Assembly (NCBI RefSeq): GCF_000012945.1
Contig: NC_007510.1
Span: forward strand, 2,852,001-2,916,000
Source: Burkholderia lata
Lineage (GTDB): Bacteria; Pseudomonadota; Gammaproteobacteria; Burkholderiales; Burkholderiaceae
DNA: 64,000 bases
Direction: 5' to 3'
The translations under genes and the position numbers were made by a program. Position 1 is the stretch's first letter; each line of letters opens with the position of its first letter. Positions 49,912 through 58,469 of this stretch are shown here, piece by piece. Below the pieces are notes generated by a model that was not told the DNA's origin, ran no database searches, and saw only the letters and a list, made by a program, of their open reading frames with translations.

Positions 49912-50045
49912 ACCCGCTTGCGGGTGCCGGCCGGTCGTGACTTGAGCGCCGCGCGGACGATTGGGGTCAGCATCGAAGAAGATTCCGTGAAGCATTGCGC
50001 GCCCCGCCTCCCCGCAGGCCGCGCGTCACGAAGCCCGTGCGGGCT

Positions 50046-50262
50046 CCCCGTCTCGGCCGGTATCCGGGCTGGCGGCGGTCCGGCTCGCCTTCCCGCGCGA
50101 TGACGCGCAGTGGCCCGCGTCCGCATGCAGAACCTGCACGTGAAACGCGCCCGAGCCGGCCTGCGTCATCGGACGCGGCCGCTTACCGTTGCGGGGGCAG
50201 CGCAGGTTGGCGGGCTTCCGGCGCCCGCGCCCTGCTTCCCGTTTAACCGCGCGTTCCACGCG
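50046..50262 (-). promoter_or_regulatory. Cobalamin (AdoCbl-type) riboswitch upstream of btuC
   Basis: Read on the minus strand it has the class's conserved blocks in order: GGTTAAACGGGAA near 50237-50250, GCTGCCCCCGCAACGGTAAG at 50182-50201, GCCACTG at 50108-50114, GGGAAGGCGAGCC just after it, and the B12 box AGCCCGGATACCGGCC at 50055-50070. It senses cobalamin and lowers expression of the downstream genes. Here it would control btuC, btuD, cobT, cobS and the phosphatase gene. No second copy precedes cobQ or cobU. Confidence 0.93.
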
Positions 50263-50442
50263 CGAGCACCGAGGCGGCGCCAGTTTAGGAGCGGGTCGCG
50301 CGAGCGTCAAGGAAGCGTCCGGACACGCACAGGAAGCGCTGATTCGCCGCAAGAAGCAGGGGTGTTACGACTGGAAACGTTACAGATGTCGGATTGCGCG
50401 TTATTCCGCGCTAAAATGCTGGGTCTTTAGAGGACGCAGCAA

Positions 50443-50793
50443 ATGCTCAACGAACTCGAAACCCTATCTCAAAATATTGGCCGTCTGATTTCGCTGAACA
50501 AGCGCTATCACTCGGAACGGCTCGCGCTCGAGGAGCAGGTCGCGCAATTGCGCGCGGATGCGGACGCTGTCCGCGCGGAACTCGCGCAACTGCGCGACGA
50601 ACGCAATGCACTTGCGGCCGAGCGTGACACGCTGTCGGCAAAGATCGACGACGCCCAGGTGAAACTGAACGCGATTCTCGAAAAGCTGCCGCGCTCGAAA
50701 AGTGCGGAGCAAGCCGACAACCAGCTCGACCTGCTGGATGGGCAGGCGCGTGCGGATGGCGATGACGCGGCCAGCCACGGAGAACATGCATGA
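50443..50793 (+). CDS. ZapB-like coiled-coil protein upstream of zapA
   Basis: 116 aa. Residues about 8-85 are one long predicted coiled coil with heptad leucines and alternating E/R (ALEEQVAQLRADADAVRAEL); the tail is acidic and Ala-rich. It resembles the small ZapB/TIGR02449-type proteins that bridge ZapA and the division ring. Its stop overlaps the zapA start (ATGA), which supports a joint role. Exact family membership is inferred from shape and context, since coiled coils give weak homology. Confidence 0.75.
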   Translation: MLNELETLSQNIGRLISLNKRYHSERLALEEQVAQLRADADAVRAELAQLRDERNALAAERDTLSAKIDDAQVKLNAILEKLPRSKSAEQADNQLDLLDGQARADGDDAASHGEHA

Positions 50794-51104
50794 GCACCAA
50801 GCAGATCGAAGTCTCGATTCTCGGTCAGGCCTATCGGCTCGCCTGCTCGGCCGAGACCGAAGCGGCACTGCTCGAAGCGGTCGCGCGTGTCGACGCCGAA
50901 ATGTCGAAAATCCGCTCGAACAGCTCGGTACGCGGCACCGATCGCATCGCCGTGATGGCGGCGCTGTCGCTCGCGTCCGAATTGCTGCGGCTGCAAACGA
51001 GCGTGCGGCACGGTGAAGCATTTCCCGCGGAGGAAATCCGTCGTACAATGCACCAGATGAACGAACAGCTCGGCGCGGTGCTCGCACAGCACGAGACGCA
51101 GTAA
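50790..51104 (+). CDS. zapA: Cell division protein ZapA
   Basis: 104 aa. Binds FtsZ and bundles protofilaments at the division site. The N-terminal globular domain is KQIEVSILGQAYRLAC; the VRGTDRIAVMAALSLASELL helix and C-terminal coiled coil form the tetramer. Length is typical. Followed by the 6S RNA gene, as in many proteobacteria. Confidence 0.94.
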   Translation: MSTKQIEVSILGQAYRLACSAETEAALLEAVARVDAEMSKIRSNSSVRGTDRIAVMAALSLASELLRLQTSVRHGEAFPAEEIRRTMHQMNEQLGAVLAQHETQ

Positions 51105-51184
51105 CGTTTTAATCGATGCGTCGATTCCGCTTGATCTCGGCGATCAACGGTGGTCAAATTGGCGCATCGAATCACAGTTCAGTC

Positions 51185-51367
51185 AGCTTCCCTGCCTGGT
51201 TCGCCAAGGTCATATATTCCTTGAACCAATGCCATGTGCACGGTTGCGGAAATTTGTAGCACGGGCGCGCGCGTCACTCTGTCTGATGTACCCGAAGTGC
51301 TGCTAACTGCGACCAATTCTGAACCTCAGGTTCAGGATGCCGGCCTAGCGGCCAAGGCGGGGGCCTA
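51185..51367 (+). ncRNA. ssrS: 6S RNA
   Basis: The 334-bp gap between zapA and the EVE gene contains the 6S pattern. The 5' arm reads CCTGCCTGGTTCGCCAAGG then TATTCCTTGAACCAA. The 3' arm reads GACCAATTCTGAACCTCAGG then TTCAGGATGCCGGCC and CCAAGGCGGGG, which pairs with the 5' arm to give a long hairpin with a central bulge. 6S RNA mimics an open promoter and holds sigma-70 RNA polymerase in stationary phase. Position directly after zapA is the usual one. Ends are estimated to within about 10 bases. Confidence 0.88.
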
Positions 51368-51370
51368 TCC

Positions 51371-51407
51371 AACGGCATCGGGCGAAGCCCGGTGCCGTTT
51401 TCTTTTG
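51371..51407 (+). terminator. Rho-independent terminator after 6S RNA
   Basis: A 13-bp stem (51371-51383 with 51387-51399, one wobble) with loop GAA, followed by TTTTCTTTT. Confidence 0.85.
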
Positions 51408-51438
51408 TAGCAGCCTCTTTCTGCGTCGATCACGATCC

Positions 51439-51900
51439 ATGCAATACTGGCTGATGAAGTCCGAACCGGACGAAGCAAGCATCGACGATCTCGCCAACGC
51501 ACCGCAGCGCTCGCTGCCGTGGACCGGCGTGCGCAACTATCAGGCGCGCAATTTCATGCGCGACACGATGAAGATCGGCGACGGCGTGCTGTTCTATCAC
51601 TCGAGCTGCCCCGAGCCGGGCATCGCGGGCCTCGCCGAAGTGTCGTCGACGCCCTACCCCGACCCCACGCAGTTCGATCCGAAAAGCCCCTATTACGACC
51701 CGAAGTCGACTCAGGAAGCACCGCGCTGGCTGCTCGTCGACGTGTGCTACGTGAAAAAATCGCCACTCGTGCCGCTTGCGGCGCTGCGCGAACACGACGA
51801 ACTCGCCGACATGCGCGTGCTCGCACGCGGCAACCGGCTGTCGATCACGCCGGTCACGCGCGCCGAATGGCGCTTCATCACCGAAAAGCTGATGAAGTAG
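51439..51900 (+). CDS. EVE domain-containing protein
   Basis: 153 aa, cytoplasmic. Start MQYWLMKSEPDEASIDDL, then WTGVRNYQARNFM and KIGDGVLFYHSSC, which are the defining strands of the EVE fold. This PUA-like domain binds modified bases in DNA or RNA. The family is often found near 6S RNA and zapA in Betaproteobacteria. Full length; no extra domain. Confidence 0.92.
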   Translation: MQYWLMKSEPDEASIDDLANAPQRSLPWTGVRNYQARNFMRDTMKIGDGVLFYHSSCPEPGIAGLAEVSSTPYPDPTQFDPKSPYYDPKSTQEAPRWLLVDVCYVKKSPLVPLAALREHDELADMRVLARGNRLSITPVTRAEWRFITEKLMK

Positions 51901-51980
51901 GCGCACGCCAAAGGTCAAATCTGGTCAGTACGCACCGCCGCCACGGAACTCGCGGCACTTTCGCGCGGCCTAAGCAACCG

Positions 51981-52013
51981 CTGTCGGCCGATCAGGCCGG
52001 CTGTCGTTTTTTT
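51981..52013 (+). terminator. Probable terminator after EVE gene
   Basis: CTGTCGGCC/GGCCGGCTG stem with one mismatch, loop GATCA, followed by seven T at 52007-52013. Confidence 0.55.
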
Positions 52014-52081
52014 CGTCGCGCGGTACGCCCGCGTCGTGCACGCGCGATCCGCGTGTACGCCCTCGCACAAGGAGTCCAACA

Positions 52082-52822
52082 ATGACCAAGAAATCCGCAC
52101 TCGCGCTGTCGCTCGCCCTTGCCGCCGCCGTTCCCGTCGCGCTGACGCTCGCGTCGACCACCGCGCACGCGCAAACCGCGAACCCGCACTTTCCGGAGCC
52201 GGCAGGCGTGCTGTCGCTGTCGTCGCAGGCCAGCGCCGACGTGCCGCAGGACATCATCCACATCACGCTGTTCTACGAGCAGCAAGCCAAGGATCCGGGC
52301 AGCCTCACCGCTCAGTTGAACCAGCGCGCCGACGCAGCGCTGTCGCAGGCGAAGGGTGTATCGGGCGTCACCGCACACACGGGCGCATTCTCCGTGTACC
52401 CGAGCACCGATCGCGACGGCAAGATCTCCGCATGGCGCGGCCGCACCGAGGTCGCGCTCGAATCGCGCGATTTCGCGGCGGCGTCGAAGCTTGCCGGCCA
52501 GTTGTCGAACCTGATGCAGGTCGCGAACGTCGAGTTCTCGCTGTCGCCCGAAGCACAGCGTGCCGCCGAGCAGAAGCTCACGACCGAAGCGATCAAGTCG
52601 TTCCGCGCCCGCGCGGACGAAGCCGCGAAGGCATTCGGCTACGGCAGCTACACGATCCGCGACGTGAACGTCGGCGGCGGCCGCAACGTGCAGCCGTACC
52701 CGCGCATGATGGCGATGGCCGCGGCGCCGATGGACAGCGCGAAGATGAGCGCACCGATCGCAGTCGAAGGCGGCAAGGCCACCGTGTCGGTCACCGTCAA
52801 CGGCTCCGTGCAGATGAAGTAA
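52082..52822 (+). CDS. SIMPL domain (DUF541) periplasmic protein
   Basis: 246 aa. A signal peptide ends at TAHA near residue 30, followed by a SIMPL domain: GVLSLSSQASADVPQD at the start, YPSTDRDGKISAWRGRTEV in the middle, and SYTIRDVNVGGG near the end. Related to BP26/OMP28 proteins, which form ring assemblies, and to YggE, linked to oxidative stress. Function unknown here. AAGGAG lies 6 bases before ATG 52082. A strong shared terminator follows. Confidence 0.9.
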   Translation: MTKKSALALSLALAAAVPVALTLASTTAHAQTANPHFPEPAGVLSLSSQASADVPQDIIHITLFYEQQAKDPGSLTAQLNQRADAALSQAKGVSGVTAHTGAFSVYPSTDRDGKISAWRGRTEVALESRDFAAASKLAGQLSNLMQVANVEFSLSPEAQRAAEQKLTTEAIKSFRARADEAAKAFGYGSYTIRDVNVGGGRNVQPYPRMMAMAAAPMDSAKMSAPIAVEGGKATVSVTVNGSVQMK

Positions 52823-52848
52823 CGCACAGCGCACGGCAGTCCGAAATG

Positions 52849-52878
52849 AAAAACGCCGGCCCTCGGGCCGGCGTTTTT
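52849..52878. terminator. Bidirectional terminator between SIMPL gene and lgt
   Basis: AAAAACGCCGGCCC/GGGCCGGCGTTTTT stem with a minimal loop; A and T runs allow use in both directions. Confidence 0.9.
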
Positions 52879-52933
52879 CATTGACCTGCATGTTGCCGAT
52901 GCACACGCCGATCGCGCGTGCATCGGCGCCGCA

Positions 52934-53824
52934 TCACGCAGCGGCATTCGCCGCGCGGCGGCGATACGCCCAGACCATCAGCGCGACGCCCGCGAGGATC
53001 ATCGGCAGCGACAGCCACTGCCCCATCGACAGGCCGAGCGCGAGCAGGCCGAGGAAGTCGTCGGGCTCGCGCGCGAACTCGACCGTGAAGCGTGCGAGAC
53101 CATAGCCGATCAGGAACAGCGCGGACACGGCGCCCATCGGCCGCGACTTGCGCGCGAAGAGGAACAGCGCGAAGAACAGCACGATGCCTTCGAGCGCGAT
53201 TTCATAGAGCTGTGACGGATGGCGCGGCAGCATCTGGTATTGCATGAACACGTCGGCGAGATGCCACTTCTCGACGAGTTCCGGATGCTTCGGCAACCAT
53301 GCCGCATCGTCGCGCATCGCGCCCGGGAACAGCATCGCCCACGGTGCGGACGGGTCGGTCACGCGGCCCCACAGTTCACCGTTGATGAAGTTGCCGAGCC
53401 GCCCGGCCGCGAGCCCCGTCGGCACCATCGGCGCGACGAAATCGGTGACCTGCAGCCAGTGGCGCTTGCGCTGCCACGCGAACAGCATCATCGCGAGCGT
53501 CACGCCGAGGAAGCCGCCATGAAACGACATGCCGCCTTCCCACACCTTGAACACGTCGAGCGGATGCGAGAAATAGAAGTCGGCCTTGTAGAACAGCACA
53601 TAGCCGAGCCGGCCGCCGAGCACGGTGCCGAGCACGCCGTAGAACATCATGTCGTCGATGTCCTTCGCGGTCCAGCCCTGCGCCGCGACGTGCGGCAACT
53701 TCAGGCGGATCCGGCCGACGACGATCGCCGCGATGAAGCCGACGAGATACATGAGCCCGTACCAGCGCACGGCCAGCGGCCCGAGATGGATCGCAACGGG
53801 GTCGAAATTCGGGTGAATGATCAT
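52934..53824 (-). CDS. lgt: Prolipoprotein diacylglyceryl transferase
   Basis: 296 aa, seven transmembrane helices. Transfers diacylglyceryl to the lipobox Cys of prolipoproteins, the first step of lipoprotein maturation. Motifs: [11 protein letters not shown] near the start, [10 protein letters not shown], the signature [18 protein letters not shown], and HPSQLYE. Normal length. Convergent with the SIMPL gene. Confidence 0.96.
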   Translation of the reverse strand: MIIHPNFDPVAIHLGPLAVRWYGLMYLVGFIAAIVVGRIRLKLPHVAAQGWTAKDIDDMMFYGVLGTVLGGRLGYVLFYKADFYFSHPLDVFKVWEGGMSFHGGFLGVTLAMMLFAWQRKRHWLQVTDFVAPMVPTGLAAGRLGNFINGELWGRVTDPSAPWAMLFPGAMRDDAAWLPKHPELVEKWHLADVFMQYQMLPRHPSQLYEIALEGIVLFFALFLFARKSRPMGAVSALFLIGYGLARFTVEFAREPDDFLGLLALGLSMGQWLSLPMILAGVALMVWAYRRRAANAAA

Positions 53825-53913
53825 GGGTTAGCGAAGAAGTTTTCGAATGCGGTACGGCCGTCGCAAACGCGCAGCACCGCGCGTTGGACGGCACCGGTGC
53901 GTCATCGTTCACG

Positions 53914-54828
53914 TCACGTGGCGAGGCCCTGCGCGCGCACGACGTCGATGAAGCCGGCCAGCACGGGGCTCACGTCGCCGGTGCGCCACACGAGGCCTGT
54001 CTCGACGACCGGCGCGTGATCGGCAAGCGGCCGGTAGACCACGCCGGTGCGCCGCAGGTTACGCAGCGATTGCGGCACCAGTGCGACGCCCATGCCGGCC
54101 GACACGAGGCTGACGATCGTCTGCATCTGGATCGCCTCCTGGCCGATGTGCGGAGTTTCCCCCGCCGCGCCGTAGCAGCCCGTAATGATGTCATAAAAGC
54201 CGGGCGCCAAACGACGCGGAAAGATCACGAGCGGTAACGCGGCAACCTCGGCGAGATGCACGGGCTCGTCTTCAGGCGCGTCGCTCGCCGCCGCCGGCAT
54301 CGCGACCACCAGCGGCTCGCGCACGACGGGCAGGTACGACAGCCCGGCCGCGTGGCGCGGCGGCACGGGCGGAATGACGAGCCCCGCGTCGATGCGGCCC
54401 GCGACGAGTTCGTCGATCTGCACGTCGCTCGTCGCCTCCGCGAGTTGCAGCCGCACCTGCGGATAGCGCGTGCCGAACGCACGCAGCAGCGCAGGCAGCA
54501 GCCCGTAATCGGCGGTCGACACGAACGCGAGCGACAGCGAGCCGGCCTCGCCGCGCGCAAGCCGTCGCGCGAGCGGCGGCAGCGCATCGGCCGATGCAAG
54601 CAGCCGGCGCACGTCGGGCAGCAGCGCCGCGCCGACCGCAGTCAGCGCGACCGAGCGCTTGGTGCGCGCGAACAGCGCGACGCCAAGCGCATCCTCCAGC
54701 GCACGGATCGCCTGTGACAGCGGCGGCTGTGTCATCGACAGGCGTTCGGCCGCGCGGCCGAAATGTCGCTCGTCGGCGACGGTCACGAAATAGCGCCACT
54801 GGCGCAGGTCGGGAGTCGGATCGGCCAT
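53914..54828 (-). CDS. LysR family transcriptional regulator
   Basis: 304 aa. An N-terminal winged HTH (about 8-65: LRQWRYFVTVADERHFGRAA, then LSMTQPPLSQAIRALE) precedes a co-inducer-binding domain (about 95-300) with SLSLAFVSTADYGLLP and SLVSAGMGVALVP. It is divergent from ilvD, and a 15-bp palindrome with LysR-box spacing lies in the gap. The target and ligand are inferred only from this arrangement. Confidence 0.93.
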   Translation of the reverse strand: MADPTPDLRQWRYFVTVADERHFGRAAERLSMTQPPLSQAIRALEDALGVALFARTKRSVALTAVGAALLPDVRRLLASADALPPLARRLARGEAGSLSLAFVSTADYGLLPALLRAFGTRYPQVRLQLAEATSDVQIDELVAGRIDAGLVIPPVPPRHAAGLSYLPVVREPLVVAMPAAASDAPEDEPVHLAEVAALPLVIFPRRLAPGFYDIITGCYGAAGETPHIGQEAIQMQTIVSLVSAGMGVALVPQSLRNLRRTGVVYRPLADHAPVVETGLVWRTGDVSPVLAGFIDVVRAQGLAT

Positions 54829-54872
54829 GCCTTTTTCATTCAGTAAACGACTTAATACGCGACAAATAATAT

Positions 54873-54887
54873 ATTGGACATCCCAAT
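54873..54887. promoter_or_regulatory. LysR-type box between LysR gene and ilvD
   Basis: ATTGG-N5-CCAAT, which contains the T-N11-A pattern (T74 to A86 of this block). It sits in the AT-rich centre of the 135-bp divergent region, a usual place for a LysR regulator to bind and control both genes. Confidence 0.6.
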
Positions 54888-54963
54888 CCGGAAACTCCAT
54901 TCTTGATTGATCCGAACCTGCACGCCGTTCACCGGCGTTGCCCAGACAACGATGGAGTCCCCC

Positions 54964-56637
54964 ATGGCTTACAACCGTCGCTCGAAGCACATCACGCAAG
55001 GTGTGGCCCGCTCGCCGAACCGCTCGATGTATTACGCACTCGGCTACCAGAAGGACGATTTCGACAAGCCGATGGTCGGCATCGCGAACGGCCATTCGAC
55101 GATCACGCCGTGCAATTCCGGCCTGCAGCGCCTGTCGGACGCGGCCGTCGCGGCCGTGAAGGCGGCCGATGCGAACCCGCAGATCTTCGGCACGCCGACG
55201 ATTTCGGACGGCATGTCGATGGGCACCGAAGGCATGAAGTACTCGCTCGTGTCGCGCGAGGTGATCGCCGACTGCATCGAAACCTGCGTGCAGGGGCAAT
55301 GGATGGACGGCGTGGTCGTCGTTGGCGGCTGCGACAAGAACATGCCGGGCGGGATGATCGCGCTCGCACGCCTGAACGTGCCGGGCATCTACGTGTACGG
55401 CGGCACGATCCGCCCCGGCAACTGGAAAGGCCGGGACCTGACGATCGTGTCGTCGTTCGAGGCCGTCGGCGAATTCACGGCGGGCCGGATGTCGCAGGAG
55501 GATTTCGAAGGCGTCGAGCGGAACGCATGCCCGACGTCGGGCTCCTGCGGCGGGATGTACACCGCGAACACGATGAGCTCGTCGTTCGAGGCGCTCGGGA
55601 TGTCGCTGCTGTACTCGTCGACGATGGCGAACCCCGACCAGGAGAAGGTCGATTCGGCCGCCGAATCGGCACGCGTGCTCGTCGAGGCCGTGAAGCGCGA
55701 CCTGAAGCCGCGCGACATCATCACGAAGGAGTCGATCGAGAACGCGGTGTCGGTGATCATGGCGACGGGCGGCTCGACCAATGCGGTGCTGCACTACCTC
55801 GCGATCGCGCACGCGGCCGAGGTCGACTGGACGATCGAGGACTTCGAGCGCATCCGCAAGCGCGTGCCCGTGATCTGCGACCTGAAGCCGTCGGGGAAGT
55901 ACGTCGCCACCGACCTGCACCGGGCCGGCGGGATCCCGCAGGTGTTGAAGATCCTGCTCGACGCGGGGCTGCTGCACGGCGACTGCATGACGATCACCGG
56001 CCGCACGATTGCCGACGAACTGAAGGACGTGCCGAGCGTGCCGCGCGCCGACCAGGACGTGATCTTCCCGATCGACCGCGCGCTGTACAAGGAAGGCCAC
56101 CTTGCCATCCTGAAAGGCAATCTCGCGGAAGACGGCGCGGTCGCGAAGATCACCGGCCTGAAGAACCCGGTGATCACGGGCCCGGCACGCGTGTTCGACG
56201 ACGAGCAGAGTGCGATGGATGCGATTCTCGGCGACCGGATCCGCGCAGGCGACATCCTCGTGCTGCGCTACCTCGGCCCGAAGGGCGGCCCCGGCATGCC
56301 GGAAATGCTCGCGCCGACGTCCGCGATCATCGGCAAGGGGCTCGGCGAATCGGTCGGCTTCATCACCGACGGCCGCTTCTCGGGCGGGACCTGGGGGATG
56401 GTGGTCGGCCACGTCGCGCCCGAGGCGTTCGTCGGCGGCACGATCGCGCTCGTGCAGGAAGGCGACTCGATCACGATCGACGCGCACCGGCTGCTGCTGC
56501 AGCTGAACGTCGACGATGCGGAACTCGCGCGCCGCCGCGCCGCATGGCAACAGCCGGCGCCACGCTACACCCGCGGCGTGCTCGCGAAATTCGCCGCGCT
56601 CGCCCGCCCGGCGAACCAGGGCGCCGTCACGGGTTGA
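54964..56637 (+). CDS. ilvD: Dihydroxy-acid dehydratase
   Basis: 557 aa. Third step of valine/isoleucine synthesis. Iron-sulphur cluster ligands lie in [18 protein letters not shown] and [16 protein letters not shown]. The C-terminal GRFSGGTWG with the catalytic Ser is intact. The shorter length and sequence suit the 2Fe-2S group rather than the 616-aa E. coli type. Divergent from a LysR gene. Confidence 0.93.
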   Translation: MAYNRRSKHITQGVARSPNRSMYYALGYQKDDFDKPMVGIANGHSTITPCNSGLQRLSDAAVAAVKAADANPQIFGTPTISDGMSMGTEGMKYSLVSREVIADCIETCVQGQWMDGVVVVGGCDKNMPGGMIALARLNVPGIYVYGGTIRPGNWKGRDLTIVSSFEAVGEFTAGRMSQEDFEGVERNACPTSGSCGGMYTANTMSSSFEALGMSLLYSSTMANPDQEKVDSAAESARVLVEAVKRDLKPRDIITKESIENAVSVIMATGGSTNAVLHYLAIAHAAEVDWTIEDFERIRKRVPVICDLKPSGKYVATDLHRAGGIPQVLKILLDAGLLHGDCMTITGRTIADELKDVPSVPRADQDVIFPIDRALYKEGHLAILKGNLAEDGAVAKITGLKNPVITGPARVFDDEQSAMDAILGDRIRAGDILVLRYLGPKGGPGMPEMLAPTSAIIGKGLGESVGFITDGRFSGGTWGMVVGHVAPEAFVGGTIALVQEGDSITIDAHRLLLQLNVDDAELARRRAAWQQPAPRYTRGVLAKFAALARPANQGAVTG

Positions 56638-56764
56638 TACGCGCCCGTCAAAAAATGCGACCCCAATAAACATGGCCGCCGGGGGAACGCGCAAAACGCG
56701 CTTTCCCTTTGCTTTTATAATGCGCGGACCATGTAGCCGGCCGTCCCCGCCGGCGGAGAACCGC

Positions 56765-57091
56765 ATGAAACACTCGATATTGCGCGTCCTGCTCGCCACG
56801 CTGCTGATCGGCAGTGCGGCGGCGGCGCGCGCCGACCAGGCCGACGGGCTCGCGCTTGCCCAGCGCAAGAACTGCATGGCCTGCCACGCGATCAGCAAGC
56901 CGCTGATGGGCCCGTCGTTTCGCGACATCGCCGGCAAGTATGCGGCGCGCAGCGACGCCGTCGATTACCTCGCTCAGTCGATCGTGAAAGGCAGCGTCGG
57001 CGTATGGGGCAGCGTGCCGATGCCCGCCAATACGCAACTGACGAGCAGCGAAGCCCATACGCTCGCGCAATGGGTGCTGTCGGTGCGCTGA
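56765..57091 (+). CDS. Class I c-type cytochrome
   Basis: 108 aa. A signal peptide (1-24, ending ARA) directs export. The haem site is CMACH (about 38-42), and the axial Met is probably in GSVPMPAN near residue 83. Size and spacing match small periplasmic cytochromes c of the c5/c551 kind. Electron partner unknown. ATG 56765 follows GGAGAA, a fair ribosome binding site. Confidence 0.9.
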   Translation: MKHSILRVLLATLLIGSAAAARADQADGLALAQRKNCMACHAISKPLMGPSFRDIAGKYAARSDAVDYLAQSIVKGSVGVWGSVPMPANTQLTSSEAHTLAQWVLSVR

Positions 57092-57231
57092 ACCGGACCG
57101 GAGGAATAGCCACCCTGCCGGATTCCGCCGACTGGCAGACATGCCCCGGCTGACCCGTGCCGTGCCTCGCCGGCAGCTTCGCCGGCTTCTACTCGAATCG
57201 CACCCCGTTTTTCACCGGGACGTCCGCGCGC

Positions 57232-57993
57232 TTAGCCGGAATGACCGGCGCGGCGGCGTGCGATCTCTTCGTCGACCGCGTCGCGGACCCAGCCCATCAC
57301 CTCGGTTTCCAGCGCGAGGGCCACTTCACGCGTGATCTGGCCGACCAGCCAGGCCGAATGCTCATGCAGCGCGTCGCGACAGCGGGCTTCGATCGCGTCG
57401 CGCCCTTCCCCCGTCAGATAGTTCGTCAGGCGATTGCGCAGGCGCTCGGCGATGTGCTGGGCATCTTCCGGCGTCAGTCCGGCTGCAGCCTGCGCATCCG
57501 GCTGCGGCGCGGCGGCCGGCACGACGGCTTCCGGCAGGTGCGCTTCATGCACGTGCCCCACCGCCTCGTGTGCCACCGCGGCGAACGCGGGTTGCGGCAC
57601 GTCGTCGTCGGTCAGCGACGACGGCAGCGGCGCACTCATTGCCGCCGAATCTTCGGCGACCACATGCTCCGTGGCGCCGGGTTCGGCCGGCGCGTCGGTC
57701 TCGCCCATCGCCGCCGCAGCGGCCGTCGCCACGTCGCCCGGCAGTTCGACCGCCGGCACGTGCGGCGTCGGCACGGGTTCGACCACGACGGAATCGGGGT
57801 CAAGTGCACTTTGTGCGGAATCGACCGGTGCCGCACCTGCGGCGTGCGGCGCGACCACGTCGGTGAGCACCGGAATCGCCGCGCTGACAGGCGGCTGCGG
57901 TGCATCGGGCGCGGGCGTGCGCGCCGGCACCGGCTTGCCCGGCACCAGCACGTCGGTCAGTGTCGGGATCGAGGATGAATCGGCTTCTGTCAC
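57232..57993 (-). CDS. DUF2486 family protein
   Basis: 253 aa, no signal peptide. The first 170 residues are Pro/Ala/Val-rich and probably disordered. They include a motif seen twice: IPTLTDVLVP (about 9-18) and IPVLTDVVAP (about 40-49). The last 75 residues form a helical domain (LTPEDAQHIAERLRNRLTNY, then EVMGWVRDAVDEEIARRR). This Burkholderia-type family has no known function. Lies 25 bp downstream of holC in the pepA-holC operon, so a link to replication or proteolysis is possible but unproven. Confidence 0.82.
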   Translation of the reverse strand: MTEADSSSIPTLTDVLVPGKPVPARTPAPDAPQPPVSAAIPVLTDVVAPHAAGAAPVDSAQSALDPDSVVVEPVPTPHVPAVELPGDVATAAAAAMGETDAPAEPGATEHVVAEDSAAMSAPLPSSLTDDDVPQPAFAAVAHEAVGHVHEAHLPEAVVPAAAPQPDAQAAAGLTPEDAQHIAERLRNRLTNYLTGEGRDAIEARCRDALHEHSAWLVGQITREVALALETEVMGWVRDAVDEEIARRRAGHSG

Positions 57994-58018
57994 GGGAACA
58001 CTCCGTTGACGGTTGCGG

Positions 58019-58435
58019 CTAGCTGCCCTGCTTGTAGTTGTTCAGCGCGTAGCCGCGGTCGCGGTAGAACCGGTAGCGGTCGCGGCCCGCGGCCAGCTCG
58101 TCCGGCGCGTTTCCGACCACTTCGAGCAGGCGCTCGAAGCGGGCGAACTGCGCGGGTACGGCTGCGCCGAGGTTCAGCAGCACGTGATGATGCGGTGTGC
58201 GGTCGAGATCCGCGGCCAGCACGATCGGCGTGCCGGCTGCGTGCTCGCTGTCGACACCGCAATGCGGGATGAAATCGAGCGGCGAGAACGTCCAGAGCCG
58301 CTCGTCGAGCGCGCGCAGTCGCGCGGGCTCGGCGAGCACGACGACCGGCTGCCCGGCCAGGTAGGCCTTGCGCAGCAGCCGGCACGCGTACGCGAGCGAA
58401 TCGCCGACGTTCGAGTGGAAATCGATTCGCGTCAT
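58019..58435 (-). CDS. holC: DNA polymerase III subunit chi
   Basis: 138 aa. Links the clamp loader to single-strand binding protein. TRIDFHSNVGDSLAYACRLLRKAY at the start (in pieces) and WTFSPLDFIPHCG are typical. The end, YRFYRDRGYALNNYKQG, is also conserved. Normal length. Located just downstream of pepA, the same order as in E. coli. Confidence 0.93.
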   Translation of the reverse strand: MTRIDFHSNVGDSLAYACRLLRKAYLAGQPVVVLAEPARLRALDERLWTFSPLDFIPHCGVDSEHAAGTPIVLAADLDRTPHHHVLLNLGAAVPAQFARFERLLEVVGNAPDELAAGRDRYRFYRDRGYALNNYKQGS

Positions 58436-58469
58436 TGCCCGCGTACCCGCAGCGTCGTCAACACCGCCA

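Noticed and set aside
56627..56652. Terminator after ilvD
   Set aside because: The candidate stem is only 5 bp with a long loop, too weak to support despite the A run that follows.
54829..56937. Long open frame upstream of the LysR coding region on the minus strand
   Set aside because: It is antisense to ilvD; the LysR protein starts at 54828 with the conserved HTH.
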